From Meandrina meandrites (lineage: Eukaryota; Cnidaria; Anthozoa; Scleractinia; Meandrinidae): 64,000 bases of DNA. Position 1 is the stretch's first letter, and each line of letters starts with the position of its first letter. Below are positions 45,730 to 57,558 of this stretch, one piece after another. The translations under genes and the position numbers were made by a program. The stretch is taken from assembly GCA_963693305.1 (NCBI GenBank), contig OY855908.1:21687493-21751492 (forward strand). Reading direction: 5' to 3'. The notes under the pieces are model-generated. The model was given only the letters and a program-made list of their open reading frames with translations. It ran no database searches and was not told the DNA's origin.

Positions 45730-47483
45730 GGTATCAGCCACCCTTCAGGATCGTCCGCGCGCCGATCACTTTAGCGCTTTTGTTTTTAATACAAACCCCT
45801 ACAAACCATACATTTTCTGAAAGCTTAATAGTTCCAGATTATGGATTTTTCCTTCAAAGTTAACAAAAATCTAAAAAAATGCAATAGCGAGACTCTTTTT
45901 GCAAAAGTATGTGTCTGTGCAAATCAAGCTCCAGGTCCGCCGAAAATAAGCGGAAAAAATCGATTAACACCGCATTTGCCTCTCAACAAGTTCCACTAAA
46001 AAAGCGTGTCTCAGATTTTTGACAAGTGGGTTTGTTCTTTTTTAATGAGCAGATAAAGTTAGGGAAGACAAATCACCAGCACTTCCTGTGGACAAATACA
46101 GATTACTTGAAAACGAAAAAAGAAAACAAAAATCGCAGACACGGTTTTGGAGGAAAACCATCTGACTAGCAGCTGGCCAAATTTCAGCCAAATCGATCAA
46201 GGGGCTGCCGACTTGAAGCTAAAAACGTACGCTCAATTTATCGAAATCTTCTTTCCGAGAAAAATAGCGAAACATATTTTCGGCGGCGTCCTACCCGTAA
46301 AGGGATTACGATGCCTAAGCGTCAAAGTTGATGAATACCAGAAAGGGATCATCTTACTATAACAATAGGTACATGACAGGTAACATACAGCAGGCGATTT
46401 CAAGTTGACGCGGAACGTTGCAGGAAATGCTCTTTTATTCGTTCGGTCACAGATCGCATTGGCACAGGTAAATAAATTCAAAATTCTGACTCAGTGCAAG
46501 GAGCCGCATTTCCGTAACTACTATTAATAATACCACAAGTTGCTAATAAAATTTTCTTGACATGCTGCGAGCTAGGTTGTTTTAACATGCCGAAAGCAAA
46601 AAGAAGTTTTTCAAAGGGAAACAGACCCGGGAACAAACTACGAATGAGTCAACGAAAACGAAATGGATAGTGAACAACGGTCGGTCAACACAAAAGATGC
46701 CATGCTGGCCGAAATGAGACAAGCCCGGTCGATTGTAAGCAAGGCGCCATGTATACAGTAATGTTACAACGCGGTCAGTACTGTGCCGCAGTTTAGTTTT
46801 ATTTACATGTTTATACTTGCGCATGTTCCCACTTCTATTCAGCTCAATCCATAAAAACTTGGTATAATAAAGGTGACAGGCCTACATGACTCCTACGTTC
46901 GTGACCTTCTTGTTTATGGGAGACAGACCAAGAACACTGAATAGCTTTGAAGCCGCCGCATGTCCGCCACCGATGGATCGAAAGCCGAGAGCTGATGCTC
47001 GATTTATCACAAATACCCTGCTTTTTCAGTCGTGGAAAATGCAAGATTTCTCTCGTGCGACGGGCAGCTTTCGTTTCGGTACTGGAGCATCCAAGTCGAA
47101 CCAAGGCCATTTTTATTGGCCGACATTTTCAATTCGACATTTCCTTGGCAAAATCGACAATTGCAAGTCACCGCTTCGTCGAACTTTTCCTGTAGCCTTT
47201 CGCAAGCCGCCAACTCGCAAATTTCTTGCGTGTAACAATGGAGCTGAGAGATCATGTGACTTGTTTCGGGACGCGTTGACAGACAAGTTATCCAGTATGA
47301 CAAGACTTGTCAACGGCATATTAACATAATTTACCGAGTTAAAACTATTACGCTCAATAACTCCGCGCAGAATTAAATTTTTTTTGTGAATTTTTTTTCA
47401 AAGAACGCTCTTGAAGAGCTTTATCTCAACATTACAAAATCCCAAACTTCGAAAATGGAACTTTTTTAACCGTGGCTGATACC
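45730..47483. mobile_element. TTAA-flanked DNA element, 1.75 kb
   Basis: TTAA at 45726-45729 and 47484-47487. The terminal inverted repeats are GGTATCAGCCAC and GTGGCTGATACC. Internal phrases (AAAAAGCGTGTCTCAGATTTT, AATCGCAGACACGG, CTAGCAGCTGGCCAAATTT) recur in the element at 55515-56381, so the two belong to related families. Overlapping open frames at 46844-47329 exist on both strands and match nothing I know. Confidence 0.8.
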
Positions 47484-47499
47484 TTAAAGCAATAGCTCC

Positions 47500-48089
47500 A
47501 CGATTCCACGGCAAAATCACCTGAAATTCTTACGGCAATAGCTCAATGTCCTTTGCCCATAACCTGTTAAAAGGATACCAACAGCGGCCACTACAGCTTT
47601 CTAGGACTTTATTCTGAACTGATCGAACCCAAACTAAACAAACGAACAAAAACTAGAAGAACCAAATGGCGCGGACCACGTGACATGCAAATAATGTAAC
47701 AGCATTAATTATCATACGTAATTATAGTTCTAACAAGTTTTAGCCAAAATAAAGTGACAGTGTTTATTGCATGTCAAAAGACAATGTTGAGCTGCTCTGC
47801 AGGTAACACTGAAAGTGCCTATAACAAACTGGTGTCATGTAGTTGGAAGACTGATGCTTTATCTTAACCTTATCTCCAGACCTAACCATGATGAATGGAG
47901 AAAAGCACGAAAATACAATAAACAACTTGAAAGGCTTCTTGCTCAAAACAACCTGAGGTAATCACTATTAAATAAACTAAATTTGTCTTTTGGATGCATT
48001 AACTTTGTTCTATAAATATCATGGTTTATTGACTGGCTTTTCTCTCATAGAAAACTTACACAGGATAATCAACATTCTTCCCACAGGAT
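47500..48089. other. End of intron 5, exon 6 and start of intron 6
   Basis: Apart from exon 6 (47880-47957), no structure was recognised here except the direct repeat copy at 47497-47533. Confidence 0.4.
47880..47957 (+). CDS. CEP70: CEP70-like exon 6 of window
   Basis: The acceptor TATCTCCAG ends at 47879 and the donor GTAATC starts at 47958. The first base completes an arginine codon with exon 5, giving E-S-R-P-N-H-D-E-W-R, which parallels the E-T-R-P-x-x-x-E-L segment of CEP70. The rest is coiled coil (K-Y-N-K-Q-L-E-R-L-L). The exon ends in phase 2. The junction with exon 5 is seamless although 18.2 kb of transposon-filled intron separates them. Confidence 0.85.
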
Positions 48090-48093
48090 TTAA

Positions 48094-48275
48094 GCAATAG
48101 AGGACTTTTGCCGTGTTTACATAGCCTCATCTAAACATGAAGGGGGTTGGGAGAATTCGAGACAGTTATGCAAACCCGAGACGTAGTCGAGGGTTTGCAT
48201 AACTTTTGAGAATTCTCCCAACCCCCCTCGTGTTTAGATGAGGCTATGTAAACACGGAACAAAGTCCTCTATTGC
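48094..48275. repeat. Near-perfect hairpin, about 85-bp arms
   Basis: The left arm GCAATAGAGGACTTTTG ... CCGTGTTTACATAGCCTC ... pairs with the right arm ... GAGGCTATGTAAACACGG ... AAAGTCCTCTATTGC; the centre is CCCGAGACGTAGTCGAGGG. It lies 136 nt after exon 6. A partial relative (TGTGTTTACATACTCTCATC) follows at 48311. Confidence 0.9.
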
Positions 48276-48599
48276 CTTTATAAAATATTTCTCAAGCGTG
48301 ACGTCACAACTGTGTTTACATACTCTCATCTAAACACACCTATCGACCAATGAGAGCGCATGTAGTATTTTAATTATTTTATAAAACTTAATAATAATAA
48401 TAATTAATAATTATGGTATTTATATAGCGTATTTCCATACAGTATATGCTCAATGCGCTTTACAACACTTTGCAGGGGACTTAGACAGACTGCAATTAAG
48501 CAGTTTACAATGAATGAGGATTTTTTGCAGATGCCCCCAATGTAATTTCAGAACAAGACCAGGCCACAACACCGGGCCACAACACTGTTGCTTACAACA

Positions 48600-49160
48600 G
48601 TTTTTGCATAAACGAGTTGCACTGGATAGTTAACTTCCTTAATTGACATTCTTTACACAGGATAACTAATATGACAGTTTCTGTAAAAGAGTTACACAGG
48701 GTAACTTACAGTAAATCACATAAAAAGAGCTGCATAAGATAATTAACATCTTTTACACAGGATAAGTTCCAACAGTTTCCGTAAAAATACTCACATAGGA
48801 TAATTAACATCCTTTATAAGGGTAACTTATCACAGTTACAACACAGGATAAGGAGGGATAAGTACATGTAGTAGTACACAGGATAACTTATAACAGTTTC
48901 TGTAAAAAGATGCGAACAGGACAATAACATGCTTTACACAGGATAACTTACAGTGTACAACAGTTTATGTAAAAGAGTTACACAGAATAATAACTTTCTT
49001 TATTTAGGATATTTACATACACTGTACGACAGTTTCCTTAAAAAGAGTTACATAGGATAATTAACATCCTTTACACAGCGTAACTTCCTAAATTTTTCTA
49101 TTAAAAGACTTGCACAGGAGAACTTTCATCAGTCTTCCATTAAAAGATGCATGCAGGATC
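48600..49160. repeat. Degenerate minisatellite
   Basis: About nine diverged units of roughly 60 bp: TTACACAGGATAACTTACAACAG, TTTCTGTAAAAAGAGTTACACAGG, ATAATTAACATCCTT. Insertions and unit-length changes make the exact count uncertain. Confidence 0.8.
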
Positions 49161-49230
49161 TGCAGATAACTTACTAATTTCCTTTCATTTTTACACTCAT
49201 TTGAATTCAATGAATGTATAGGGGCTTTAA

Positions 49231-49778
49231 CCCTTTCACTGCTGAATTTCCCCCAAAAAACGTGTTTTTTTAACCGTTTAACCAAATTTTTGTTGTTACG
49301 ATGCTAATTTTTCCCAAAATTTGCTATAAAAGCACTTTTTTACATTGCAGCAACATTTTGATAGAGATTCTGTGTAACAATGTACAATTTTTCACTTTGG
49401 TGCAAGCGCATAAGCTAAAATTTGGACTTGTTTTTTTTTTTGGCTGAAACCGTCCCAAATTTTCTCTTGCTCCTTTTCCTTCTTTTTTTTCCTGCTTTCT
49501 TATCCTCGTTTGGACAAAATCATCGGTAAACCTTGAAAAAGGGACGTTGATCAATTACAAGTGTGTTGACCTGTTTATGCACCGATTTTGCACCAGAAAT
49601 TACTAGCTCCATCAGAATGTAGTTGATATACAAAATGCATAGTCCTATGGAAAGATCAATCCACACTGTGTCAGTTGCTTATCTGAAAAGTTGACTGACT
49701 GTAAACTGATGACGTCACAAGTGGTTCAATGACCAGTCCTCCAAATGTCGACAAAAGTTGACTTTGGCACTGAAAGGG
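49231..49778. mobile_element. TTAA-flanked MITE, 548 bp
   Basis: TTAA at 49227-49230 and 49779-49782. Ends CCCTTTCACTGC and GCACTGAAAGGG form inverted repeats with one mismatch. It ends 199 nt before exon 7. Confidence 0.8.
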
Positions 49779-49977
49779 TTAATGTCAAACCCACAAATTG
49801 ATTTGAGGATAATTATGACATCAAATGAAAACCCCTAATTGGGTTGTGGATGCAGGCTAGCTCTTGTAAATCAGATCATAACTTTGACTGAATAATAGTG
49901 CTGCTAAAAGTGTATACATACTATATTTATACAACTGTTACATTGTGCACATATTTAAGTTATGTGTGTTTTCCTAG

Positions 49978-50038
49978 TCCTCCCAATAAGAAGCACAGAG
50001 AGGGAAGATCCAAAGTGACTCGGACACATACCACACAT
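49978..50038 (+). CDS. CEP70: CEP70-like exon 7 of window
   Basis: The acceptor TTTTCCTAG ends at 49977 and the donor is GTAAGA at 50039. The first base completes a serine codon; the remaining 20 codons are basic and proline, lysine, arginine and threonine-rich (P-P-N-K-K-H-R-E-G-R-S-K). This appears to be a flexible linker between the central coiled coil and the C-terminal helical region. It has little family signal of its own; support is frame and splice sites. Confidence 0.7.
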
Positions 50039-50578
50039 GTAAGACTAGTAAGATTAAAAATTAATAATTTTTATGGCACCCTTGTACAAGCTGTCATCTT
50101 CTGTTACTTTCCTGGAGTTACTTAAATATGTTAAGGTACTTTGGAACATTGCTACTGACTGACTAGTAAAATTGCTCAAGCCTGTAGGACAAGTGCAATT
50201 TGTGGTCTTTCAAACTTTTACAAGTGCTTAGTTATCCCAAGTAAACCTTTTTAAGCCTTCTGTTATTCTTTTGTGTTCATGTTTATCTGCCTGCCAAGCC
50301 TTGTCACCATGTACAAAATACATAATAGTTTAATTGAACTCCAAAATGAGGTCTGGCCGGCAATTAACATAAACATAAAAGAATATTAAACAGCATGGAA
50401 AAGGTCTATTACACGAGAAAAATCATGTGATTACTTAATAATATTCATGAAAAAATTACAAGATAGCTCAGGCAGAAACAACACACATGAATCACGTGCA
50501 AAAATAATTTATTCAAACCCTGCAAAAATCATCATGAGTTCAGACAAAACGATATGTTTCTCAGCGTTTTTAGGTTTC
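50039..50578. other. Start of intron 7, nothing recognised
   Basis: AT-rich intronic DNA without recognised elements. Confidence 0.4.
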
Positions 50579-50582
50579 TTAA

Positions 50583-50910
50583 GGAGGCTCACAATGGTTT
50601 CCAGCACTTTTCCAGTTCTTAAACTTTGATGGGTCAGTACTACAAATTGTTATCAGTTGCTGCTACAATAATGATCTCAAACAAATGTCCAATCACTGCT
50701 GAACAAGTTGTAGCCATTTTCATGACGTCATTGATTACCATAGCAACAGTTTAGCCTGTTAAAAACACCCTTAAATTTGCCTTTAAGTGCTTATAACTCA
50801 AAAACGAGCTCGGTGACCCCCATTTTTTATTATTGAATAATGATTAGCATGTTAAGATGCAACTTTTTGCAAAGTTAAAAAAAATTCTATCTAGTGGTTT
50901 CAGAGCCACC
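50583..50910. mobile_element. TTAA-flanked MITE, family 1 copy b (reverse orientation)
   Basis: The 328-bp element starts GGAGGCTCACAATGG and ends GTTTCAGAGCCACC, with TTAA at 50579-50582 and 50911-50914. It is the mirror image of copy c. Confidence 0.9.
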
Positions 50911-50930
50911 TTAAATTTTCGGAAATTTAA

Positions 50931-51258
50931 GGTGGCACTGAAACCGCTAGATAGAATTTTTTTAAACTTTGCAAAAAGTTGCATCTTAACGTGATAATCA
51001 TTATTCAATAATAAAAAATGGGGGTCACCGTGCTCGTTTTTGAGTTATAAGCACTTAAAGGCAAATTTAAGGGTGTTTTCAACAGGCTAAACTGTTGCTA
51101 TGGTAATCAATGACGTCATGAAAATGGCTACAACTTGTTCAGCAATGATTGGACATTTGTTTTACATCATTATTGTAGCAGCAACTGATAACAACTTGTA
51201 GTACTGACTCATCAAAGTTTAAGAACTGGAAAAGTGCTGGAAACCATTGTGAGCCTCC
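50931..51258. mobile_element. TTAA-flanked MITE, family 1 copy c (forward orientation)
   Basis: The 328-bp element starts GGTGGCACTGAAACC and ends CCATTGTGAGCCTCC, with TTAA at 50927-50930 and TTAT at 51259-51262. With copy b and the 20-bp spacer it makes a palindrome of 676 bp. Confidence 0.9.
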
Positions 51259-51262
51259 TTAT

Positions 51263-52053
51263 TGTTTGGGCGCTTAATTTCCACAGCCAGCCAAAATGAA
51301 AGTGAAGCTGTTTCACTTTACCATCCAACACCTGCTTGGATAAAACTAAATAATTCTCTGTCCTGTACAGTGGAACTGCCATATCCTTTTTCAAGTGTCT
51401 GTCAAGCGATAATCATTACTTTGAGGCTTTCTGGTTCATAGTCCTCACCATGTTTGTTTTTTAGTTTGGCGTAAAGTCACTCAAACAAGCTAAGTGTTGT
51501 GCACAGCTGGTCAACATTATTTGACTTCATCAACAATTCCCTTCTCAAGACACCCCTTTTTAAACAGAAACCAGAAAGCAGTGCTTTTGACAGTGTTGCT
51601 TTTAGAGCTGTTTTTCAGCTCCTCTATTGTTTCTTTGGTTGCGAACTACAAAACGCCAGCCATTGTTTTCGCTTGTAACGCTGAGCAGATCCAAACTTTG
51701 TGTCATTCAGAGGCCATATTTTATTGGATCTTTGTGAATGCCTTTGTTTATTAACCAATCAGAATGCTCTGTTTTTTCCTTTGTTTGCACTAAATTTCCT
51801 TATGCATCATATTTCCTGAAAACTGCATTTCTCTTGGCCAATCAGAATGAAGAAATTTTTTCATGGATATTATTAGTTCATACAAGTCTGGATATTTTGG
51901 TAAGGGTTGAGTGCAGTTGCTTACATGTAGCTGCAGCAGTTGTTTTCTCACCTGTCAACCAGGGTGGCATTAAGCCACAAAATTCAAAGTTTTTGTTTTT
52001 GTTGATCACTTTTCTGGCTACAAAATATTTTTTAAAAAGAATGGAGATAATAA
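51263..52053. other. Intron 7 stretch, nothing recognised
   Basis: AT-rich DNA; two AACCAATCAGAATG-like phrases (51753 and 51838) are the only repeat noticed. Confidence 0.4.
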
Positions 52054-53293
52054 CAGTCGAACCCCTATTAAGTGTCCACCCATGAAGCGGCCACCCCGAA
52101 TTAAAGTGCTACTATGATCAAATTTTCACCCCTTGAAATTTTAGGCGTTTCATAGACTATTTAACAAGAGATTCAAAATGCCGTTTTCCGTTTTCAAATA
52201 TCTATTTTAGTTCCGGAGATATTTTAACTTAAAAAAATCGTAACACTTGCAAATTAGGGGACTGATGACGTCATCTACTCAACCCAATTTTTTGTCAAGT
52301 ACAAAAATTAAGTTATCTTGGTCATTTTTCTGCAGAGACCATTGAAACTTGGCAGACTAATAGTTCCACAGATGACACACCTATACCTGTAATAAAATTA
52401 TGTTACCATGGCAACTCATTCTTTTCCAGTCCCCATCAATTTGTTTTTAATATTTTAGAATTTTTCAGTTCGGAAAAATTAAACCCAGGCAAGACATCTG
52501 CCAAATCCATTGATATGCTTGCCAGATCTTGCATGAAAAGCATTATTTACAAATATTAAAAAAGAGTGCCAGAACTGGCCAGAAAAGCCTTTAGCATTGG
52601 GGGGATCTGGAACCTAGTATGTTGCCATGGTAACCAAGGTGTAAAGTTCATATTGTAAAACACTACTAGCAGAGTGTTACTGCAAAGAATCGGAGACTTT
52701 CAATACAAATTGGCTGAGATATCACTTTCTTCGTATTTAATCAGAATTCTGTTGAGTATATGACATCATTACTTTGCTAATTTGCATATTTTAAAGACTT
52801 GAATATCTCTGGAAAGAAAAGAGATATTGGAGAACAGTAAACGGCTTTTTTCTTCTCATATTTGATATTTTAAAACGGCTACAAAAGAAAATATGCGAAT
52901 TTGATCATAGTAGCACTTTAAGCAGCCAGTTACTTAAGTCCCAAAACTATTGTCAGTATAATACTGTAAATAAAACCCGCTTCAAGCAGCCACCATTATT
53001 AAGCAGCCGTGGCCACCTTTCTGCTGTCCCCATGGGTATTCTTCTATTGTTTTTACCTCTATTTAGCAACCAGTAAAAATGTAAAACATGATTTATTTTC
53101 AAAAAGCTCTGACAGTGATTGCTGACATGTTTACTGTCATCTCCATGTGGCTCCATTATTCCTTTTCATGCTCTTTTGTATTCAAATTACGTAACCCTTT
53201 TAAATGGCCTGATGTTAATTTCTAACGAACCCCTATTAATTAGCAGCCAGTTGCCATTTCCCCGAGGGTGCCTACTTAATAGGGGTTCTACTG
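52054..53293. mobile_element. Mariner-like non-autonomous element containing a second element
   Basis: The ends CAGTCGAACCCCTATTAAG and CTTAATAGGGGTTCTACTG form inverted repeats; TA follows the right end but not the left. Interior phrases (AAGCAGCCACCATTATTAAG, AGCAGCCAGTTGCCA) repeat the terminal sense. A TTAA-flanked element (52105-52917) is nested near the left end. Confidence 0.7.
52105..52917. mobile_element. TTAA-flanked MITE, 813 bp
   Basis: TTAA at 52101-52104 and 52918-52921. The terminal inverted repeats are a perfect 20 bp: AGTGCTACTATGATCAAATT. It sits inside the mariner-like element, so it is the younger of the two. No coding capacity was recognised. Confidence 0.9.
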
Positions 53294-53913
53294 TACGTTA
53301 CAAATGGAATAGGTAGTAATTTGTTGTATTTAAAGGTTTTAGATAAGTTGAATGAGCATTCTGTTTTGTTCAAAACAGTGATGGCCATAATAATATCCTT
53401 TGCTACTCCTTCATCACTAGGCGGGATGATTATTCATTTGGGAGGTTACAAAAAAGTGAACTTTCTCACTAAACTGAGTGCATGGGAGTATTACAAACAG
53501 AACAATATTATTGTAACCTCACATTATCTGAATATTGGGTGGCAACAAGGATTAGCCTATTATGTTTTATTGTTGATGAGTATGTTTAATAATGACATTA
53601 ACAGTTCTGGGTGGATGGGGAAATGCATGAGTATCTTGTCAAATACAATAATAATAGCAGATGTTAACAGCAGGGCCCAGTTAAGCGAGGATTGCACTAT
53701 CCAGTGGATAAGTGTTCACTGGATAGTGATTTATCCGGTGGATAGCCTTATCCATCCTTAAATGAACATCTGAGGCCAGGACTCCATTGTGTAACCTTTT
53801 GTTGGTTTGATACAACACAGCTATGCTGCCTCCCATAATAATTAATTAAGATTTTAGAGTTCAGTCAATTACTTGATATTAACACTGTCATCACCACAAT
53901 ATTATATTTATAG
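53294..53913. other. End of intron 7 with a small palindromic repeat
   Basis: At 53690-53750 there are repeated ACTATCCAGTGGATAAG and TATCCGGTGGATAG palindromes, a small MITE-like motif. The remaining sequence is not recognised; the 146-codon frame here has no known domain. Confidence 0.4.
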
Positions 53914-53964
53914 ATAGACGATATTGATTTTTTACCCATTGATGTTTGCCGAGAACATTTAAAG
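53914..53964 (+). CDS. CEP70: CEP70-like exon 8 of window, 17 codons
   Basis: The acceptor TTTATAG ends at 53913 and the donor GTAAGT starts at 53965. The exon reads IDDIDFLPIDVCREHLK, phase 0 at both ends. It seems to open the C-terminal helical part. The exon is short and is identified mainly by strong splice sites and frame continuity with exons 7 and 9. Confidence 0.7.
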
Positions 53965-54007
53965 GTAAGTTAATTGATATAAAGGGGTTGTACATACTAA
54001 TACTTAA

Positions 54008-54357
54008 GAGTGAGTGTCAGTAAAAATCAAAGAAATCGTGGCCACCGTCAAAAAATCGATTTTGTTCATACTTTGTCAGTTTGAAGGCCTAGGTATGTAA
54101 ATGAACGATATGAAGTTAGTTTTTTGAAATATTCAATTTAACGACAGAAATCCATGAAAAACGGTCATTGTACCGGAAGCTCAAATTTCACGTCTCGACG
54201 ATCCGAAATTTTACACTTTTCAGCTTCATGCTACACAGACATTTCAACCACTATGAATCTTGACTAATTTTTAATTGTAAAGATTGACTCTTCCTAAGTC
54301 GAAAGATATTTATTACTTTTATCTCTACTGGTTATTTCTGAGCGAACTGAGCCTCGA
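54008..54357. mobile_element. TTAA-flanked element, family 2 copy a
   Basis: The 350-bp block starts GAGTGAGTGTCAG and ends TGAGCCTCGA, with TTAA at 54004-54007 and 54358-54361. It is the mirror image of 59893-60241. It shares its right TTAA with the next element. Confidence 0.8.
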
Positions 54358-54361
54358 TTAA

Positions 54362-54689
54362 GGAGGCTCACAATAGTTTCAAGCAATTTCCAGCGCTTAA
54401 ACTTTGATGGGCCAGTACTACAAACCATTATCAGTTGTTGCTACAATAATGATATCAAACAAATGTCTGATCATTACTGAACAAGTTAAAGTCATTTTAT
54501 GACGTCACTTGTTACCATAGCAACAGTTTAACCTGTTAAAAACACCCTTAATTTTCCATTTAAGTGCTTATAACTACAAAAAAGGAGCACGGTGACCCCC
54601 ATTTTTTATTATTGAATAATGACCAGCATGTTAAGATGCAACTTTTTGCAAAGTTAAAAAAAATTTTATCTAGCAGTTTCAGAGCCACC
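54362..54689. mobile_element. TTAA-flanked MITE, family 1 copy d (reverse orientation)
   Basis: The 328-bp element starts GGAGGCTCACAATAG and ends GTTTCAGAGCCACC, with TTAA at 54358-54361 and 54690-54693. It is directly adjacent to the family 2 copy. Confidence 0.88.
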
Positions 54690-54693
54690 TTAA

Positions 54694-55510
54694 AATTTTG
54701 AGAAGGTGGGGGGCCCGTTATTTGGCGACTAAACCACAAAACCAGAAGTTTTAGTCGCCAAAGATGAAATTTTGGTTGCATTAGCCAGTAGCCACCAGTG
54801 AGTCGCATTTTCTAGCCCTGCTTTATTGTCTGGTATAAAATGTTTACTTCAACTTACAGCAACTTTGATTTCAGTTGACCGATCAAGGCATAATATTTTA
54901 TATTTCTTCGGTGAAAAGTAGCCGGTAAGTGTCGTCAAAGTGCCGGCTACCGCCGACAGCTGGCTGCTATTTTGAACCCTGAATAGTATGCATTTGAATC
55001 GGCTCAGCCAGTGTACATGTGACGATCAGCGTTTGAACAGATCCGAATTGATTCAGACGCCGCACTTCACCTGAAATTAATTTAGCTAATTTGATTTGGC
55101 CTTGTTTTGGTGTTTTCTACTTTTTGCATGCCAAATTTATTGGCGACGTCACGTAGGCCGTTGACAGTCAAGTAATTTTTAAACTCCGATTCGATCCTTC
55201 ACTGCAGTCGCTTTAGAAACTGAAACTCCATCGATGACAGGCTTTCTCTGCTGCCAGTTTATGTATAAACATGCTGTACAATCAAGCAGACTCCGTTCTC
55301 TCGTAGGCTCAATGAGTCGATCGTTCAACTTCTTTGCCTTCTTCTGCAGTCGTCGTGATGGTTTATAACCTAGAGAACCGGGAACAGAGCGAAACAAAAA
55401 GGCATGCCACTGGTGCCAAGTACAGGAAAAGATGTAACGACTGGATGCCAAGCACTGGATATCTGTATGATCTTGCTGTGTTTTAACCTAGCCTGAAATG
55501 AAGATCAACA
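54694..55510. other. Intron 8 stretch, nothing recognised
   Basis: AT-rich DNA without recognised coding or repeat structure. Confidence 0.4.
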
Positions 55511-55514
55511 TTAA

Positions 55515-56381
55515 GGTTACCGTATACCTTTGGGGGTGTCTCGAGTCTAAACGATATAGCGCAGTCGGAATAAATTGTAGATAGCTAAAACCCTATATCA
55601 AATTAAAGCTTATTGAGCTGGCTTTCAATCTATAATGACCGTTTTGTAGTAGAATGAAATGTCAATCTTTTAGGAACCTCGAAACACGAGTGCCTGAGCC
55701 GCCTTTTGAAAGCTACAAGTCAAAGCGAATTTAGTATTTCGCTAATTTGATTTGTTCTCTAGTTTCCGGACCCCAAGCGCTAAAAAAGCGTGTCGGCGTT
55801 TTGTCATATTCAATCGCAGTAAAAAGATACAAGACATTTTGCAAATAGGGCTAAAACACAGGGGAGTGATCGTACAAAAATCGCTCCAGTAGAAAAAGTA
55901 TACAAAAATAAAAAAATCGCCGACACATTTTTGTTATTAACATGTTAAACTAGCTGCTTGCCAAATTTGACGAAGAAGGAGCAAATTCCTTTGGAGTTGT
56001 AGCTCTTTAAAGTGTCGCGTTCAAAGCGAAAAATTGATTTCAGAAAACAGCGCTTAAAAAATATCCTGCAATGCAAACAAACGCCGCCCACATGAAGCTT
56101 GCAACACCTTCTCGAATAACAAGGCCAATCAGTGCGCAAGAATGGCGGCTCTCATGATAATTCCCTCGAAACCTGTCTCGGTTGAGTGCATACACGTCAT
56201 ATGGATGTCAATCAAAAGAAGAATTTTTACTTCCGGTCAAAAGCGAAATATGCTCATTTCTCCGCCGATATTTACTCTTTTTCAAAACTTTTTTTTTTAA
56301 ATGAAAGATCACACTGACCATTACTTGGATCTTAAAATCCGATTTCGGGAAAAATTGTCGATCTCAAGGTATACGGTAACC
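55515..56381. mobile_element. TTAA-flanked MITE, 867 bp
   Basis: TTAA at 55511-55514 and 56382-56385. The terminal inverted repeat is GGTTACCGTATACCTT and its exact complement. Internal phrases (AAAAAGCGTGTCGGCG, AATCGCCGACACATT, AGCTGCTTGCCAAATTT) are shared with 45730-47483. Confidence 0.85.
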
Positions 56382-56385
56382 TTAA

Positions 56386-57555
56386 AAGTATTCATTGATA
56401 AATAACTCAGCAGAACTATAAAAGTACACCAGTATATCAGATTATAGAGTGGAGAGAAACAGCGTTAATAAATACAAATTGCTGTATTTTTCTTTCAATT
56501 CCGAGGATATAATTTTGTATAAATGCAAAAAAGAATTGGAGCCTGGAGCCCTTGATCAAATTCTCGAGAGAAGAGCCTGTGAGCCCTACTTTGTATTGTG
56601 ACCTGGAGCCCTTAACCCCTTTGGGATCATGATATTCATTGGCTGAACAAAAATAACAGCAGCGAAAGTTTCATAATTTAGATTCAGCATTATGAATGGA
56701 TAAAAAGAAGGTGTGATCTCTCAAATTTTTATAAGACGGATTGAAAAACTCTTAATTTTTTTTTACTCTTACCTTGCAAGGTATCCTAAATCTTGTCATA
56801 TTTTTACATGTGCAAAGTTTTTATTTTTAGTTAGGTGTCCCCTCCAAGCAAAGGGATTTTCTATGCTAGATTGTTATTAAGACATTACTTAAGTTCATTG
56901 ATTCGTTCGTTCATTTGTTCATTCAGATGGATTGGAAAAACAGAGAAGAGGAGACAAATAAAGCATTGGAAACATCGGGGGACAGGTGGGGTGGGGGGGT
57001 GCAGCATTACTTATCTAAATTTTAAGGAGAGAAAATCAAAAACGGACACCCATTTTAATGCGCGACCTAAAAACTGACACCCTGTTACCTAAAATAACCT
57101 AAAAATGTGTGAAAAGGTCCTTATTTCTTTATTGCAGCATGGAAAGTTCAACGAGCACTCGAGTTTTATCAGACCCTACTTTTTGTTCATTTAGCTGTAC
57201 GTTTACGCACTGTAAATTTATTTAATTAGCTGAAATGACCCCTATCTAACGATCACACCGGGATCCCGATACCAAAAAGGGCAAGAAGGACTGAGAACCA
57301 CATCTGTCTGGCGGCACATACCTAACTTCCAGTACGCTGCAATTGTGTATGTAATCTTGCATGATGTGCATGACAGGAAACCATTTTAAAATTTCCAATA
57401 AGTTCGTCGGTTTCTGAAAACACCCAAATCTTACCAACGTCACTCCTACTTCTGTTCCAGTGCAAGAACTCCTGAGACATATAAATGTGTGGGGTTTTTA
57501 GCTGTATGACAGAAGTCGAGAAACTACATTGTACTGCATTTTGTCGTTTTGCTGT
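56386..57555. other. Intron 8 stretch, nothing recognised
   Basis: AT-rich DNA. A short local repeat of GGAGCC(T)GGAGCCCTT-like sequence occurs at 56540-56615; no gene was recognised. Confidence 0.4.
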
Positions 57556-57558
57556 ATG

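Noticed and set aside
46844..47329. Overlapping frames up to 147 codons on both strands
   Set aside because: They lie inside a TTAA-flanked element in a locally GC-richer stretch where stops are rare; none resembles a known domain.
50447..51394. Two frames ending in the same R-R-L-T-M-V-S-S-T-F-P-V-L-K-L peptide
   Set aside because: The shared peptide comes from the two mirror-image MITE copies, not from related genes.
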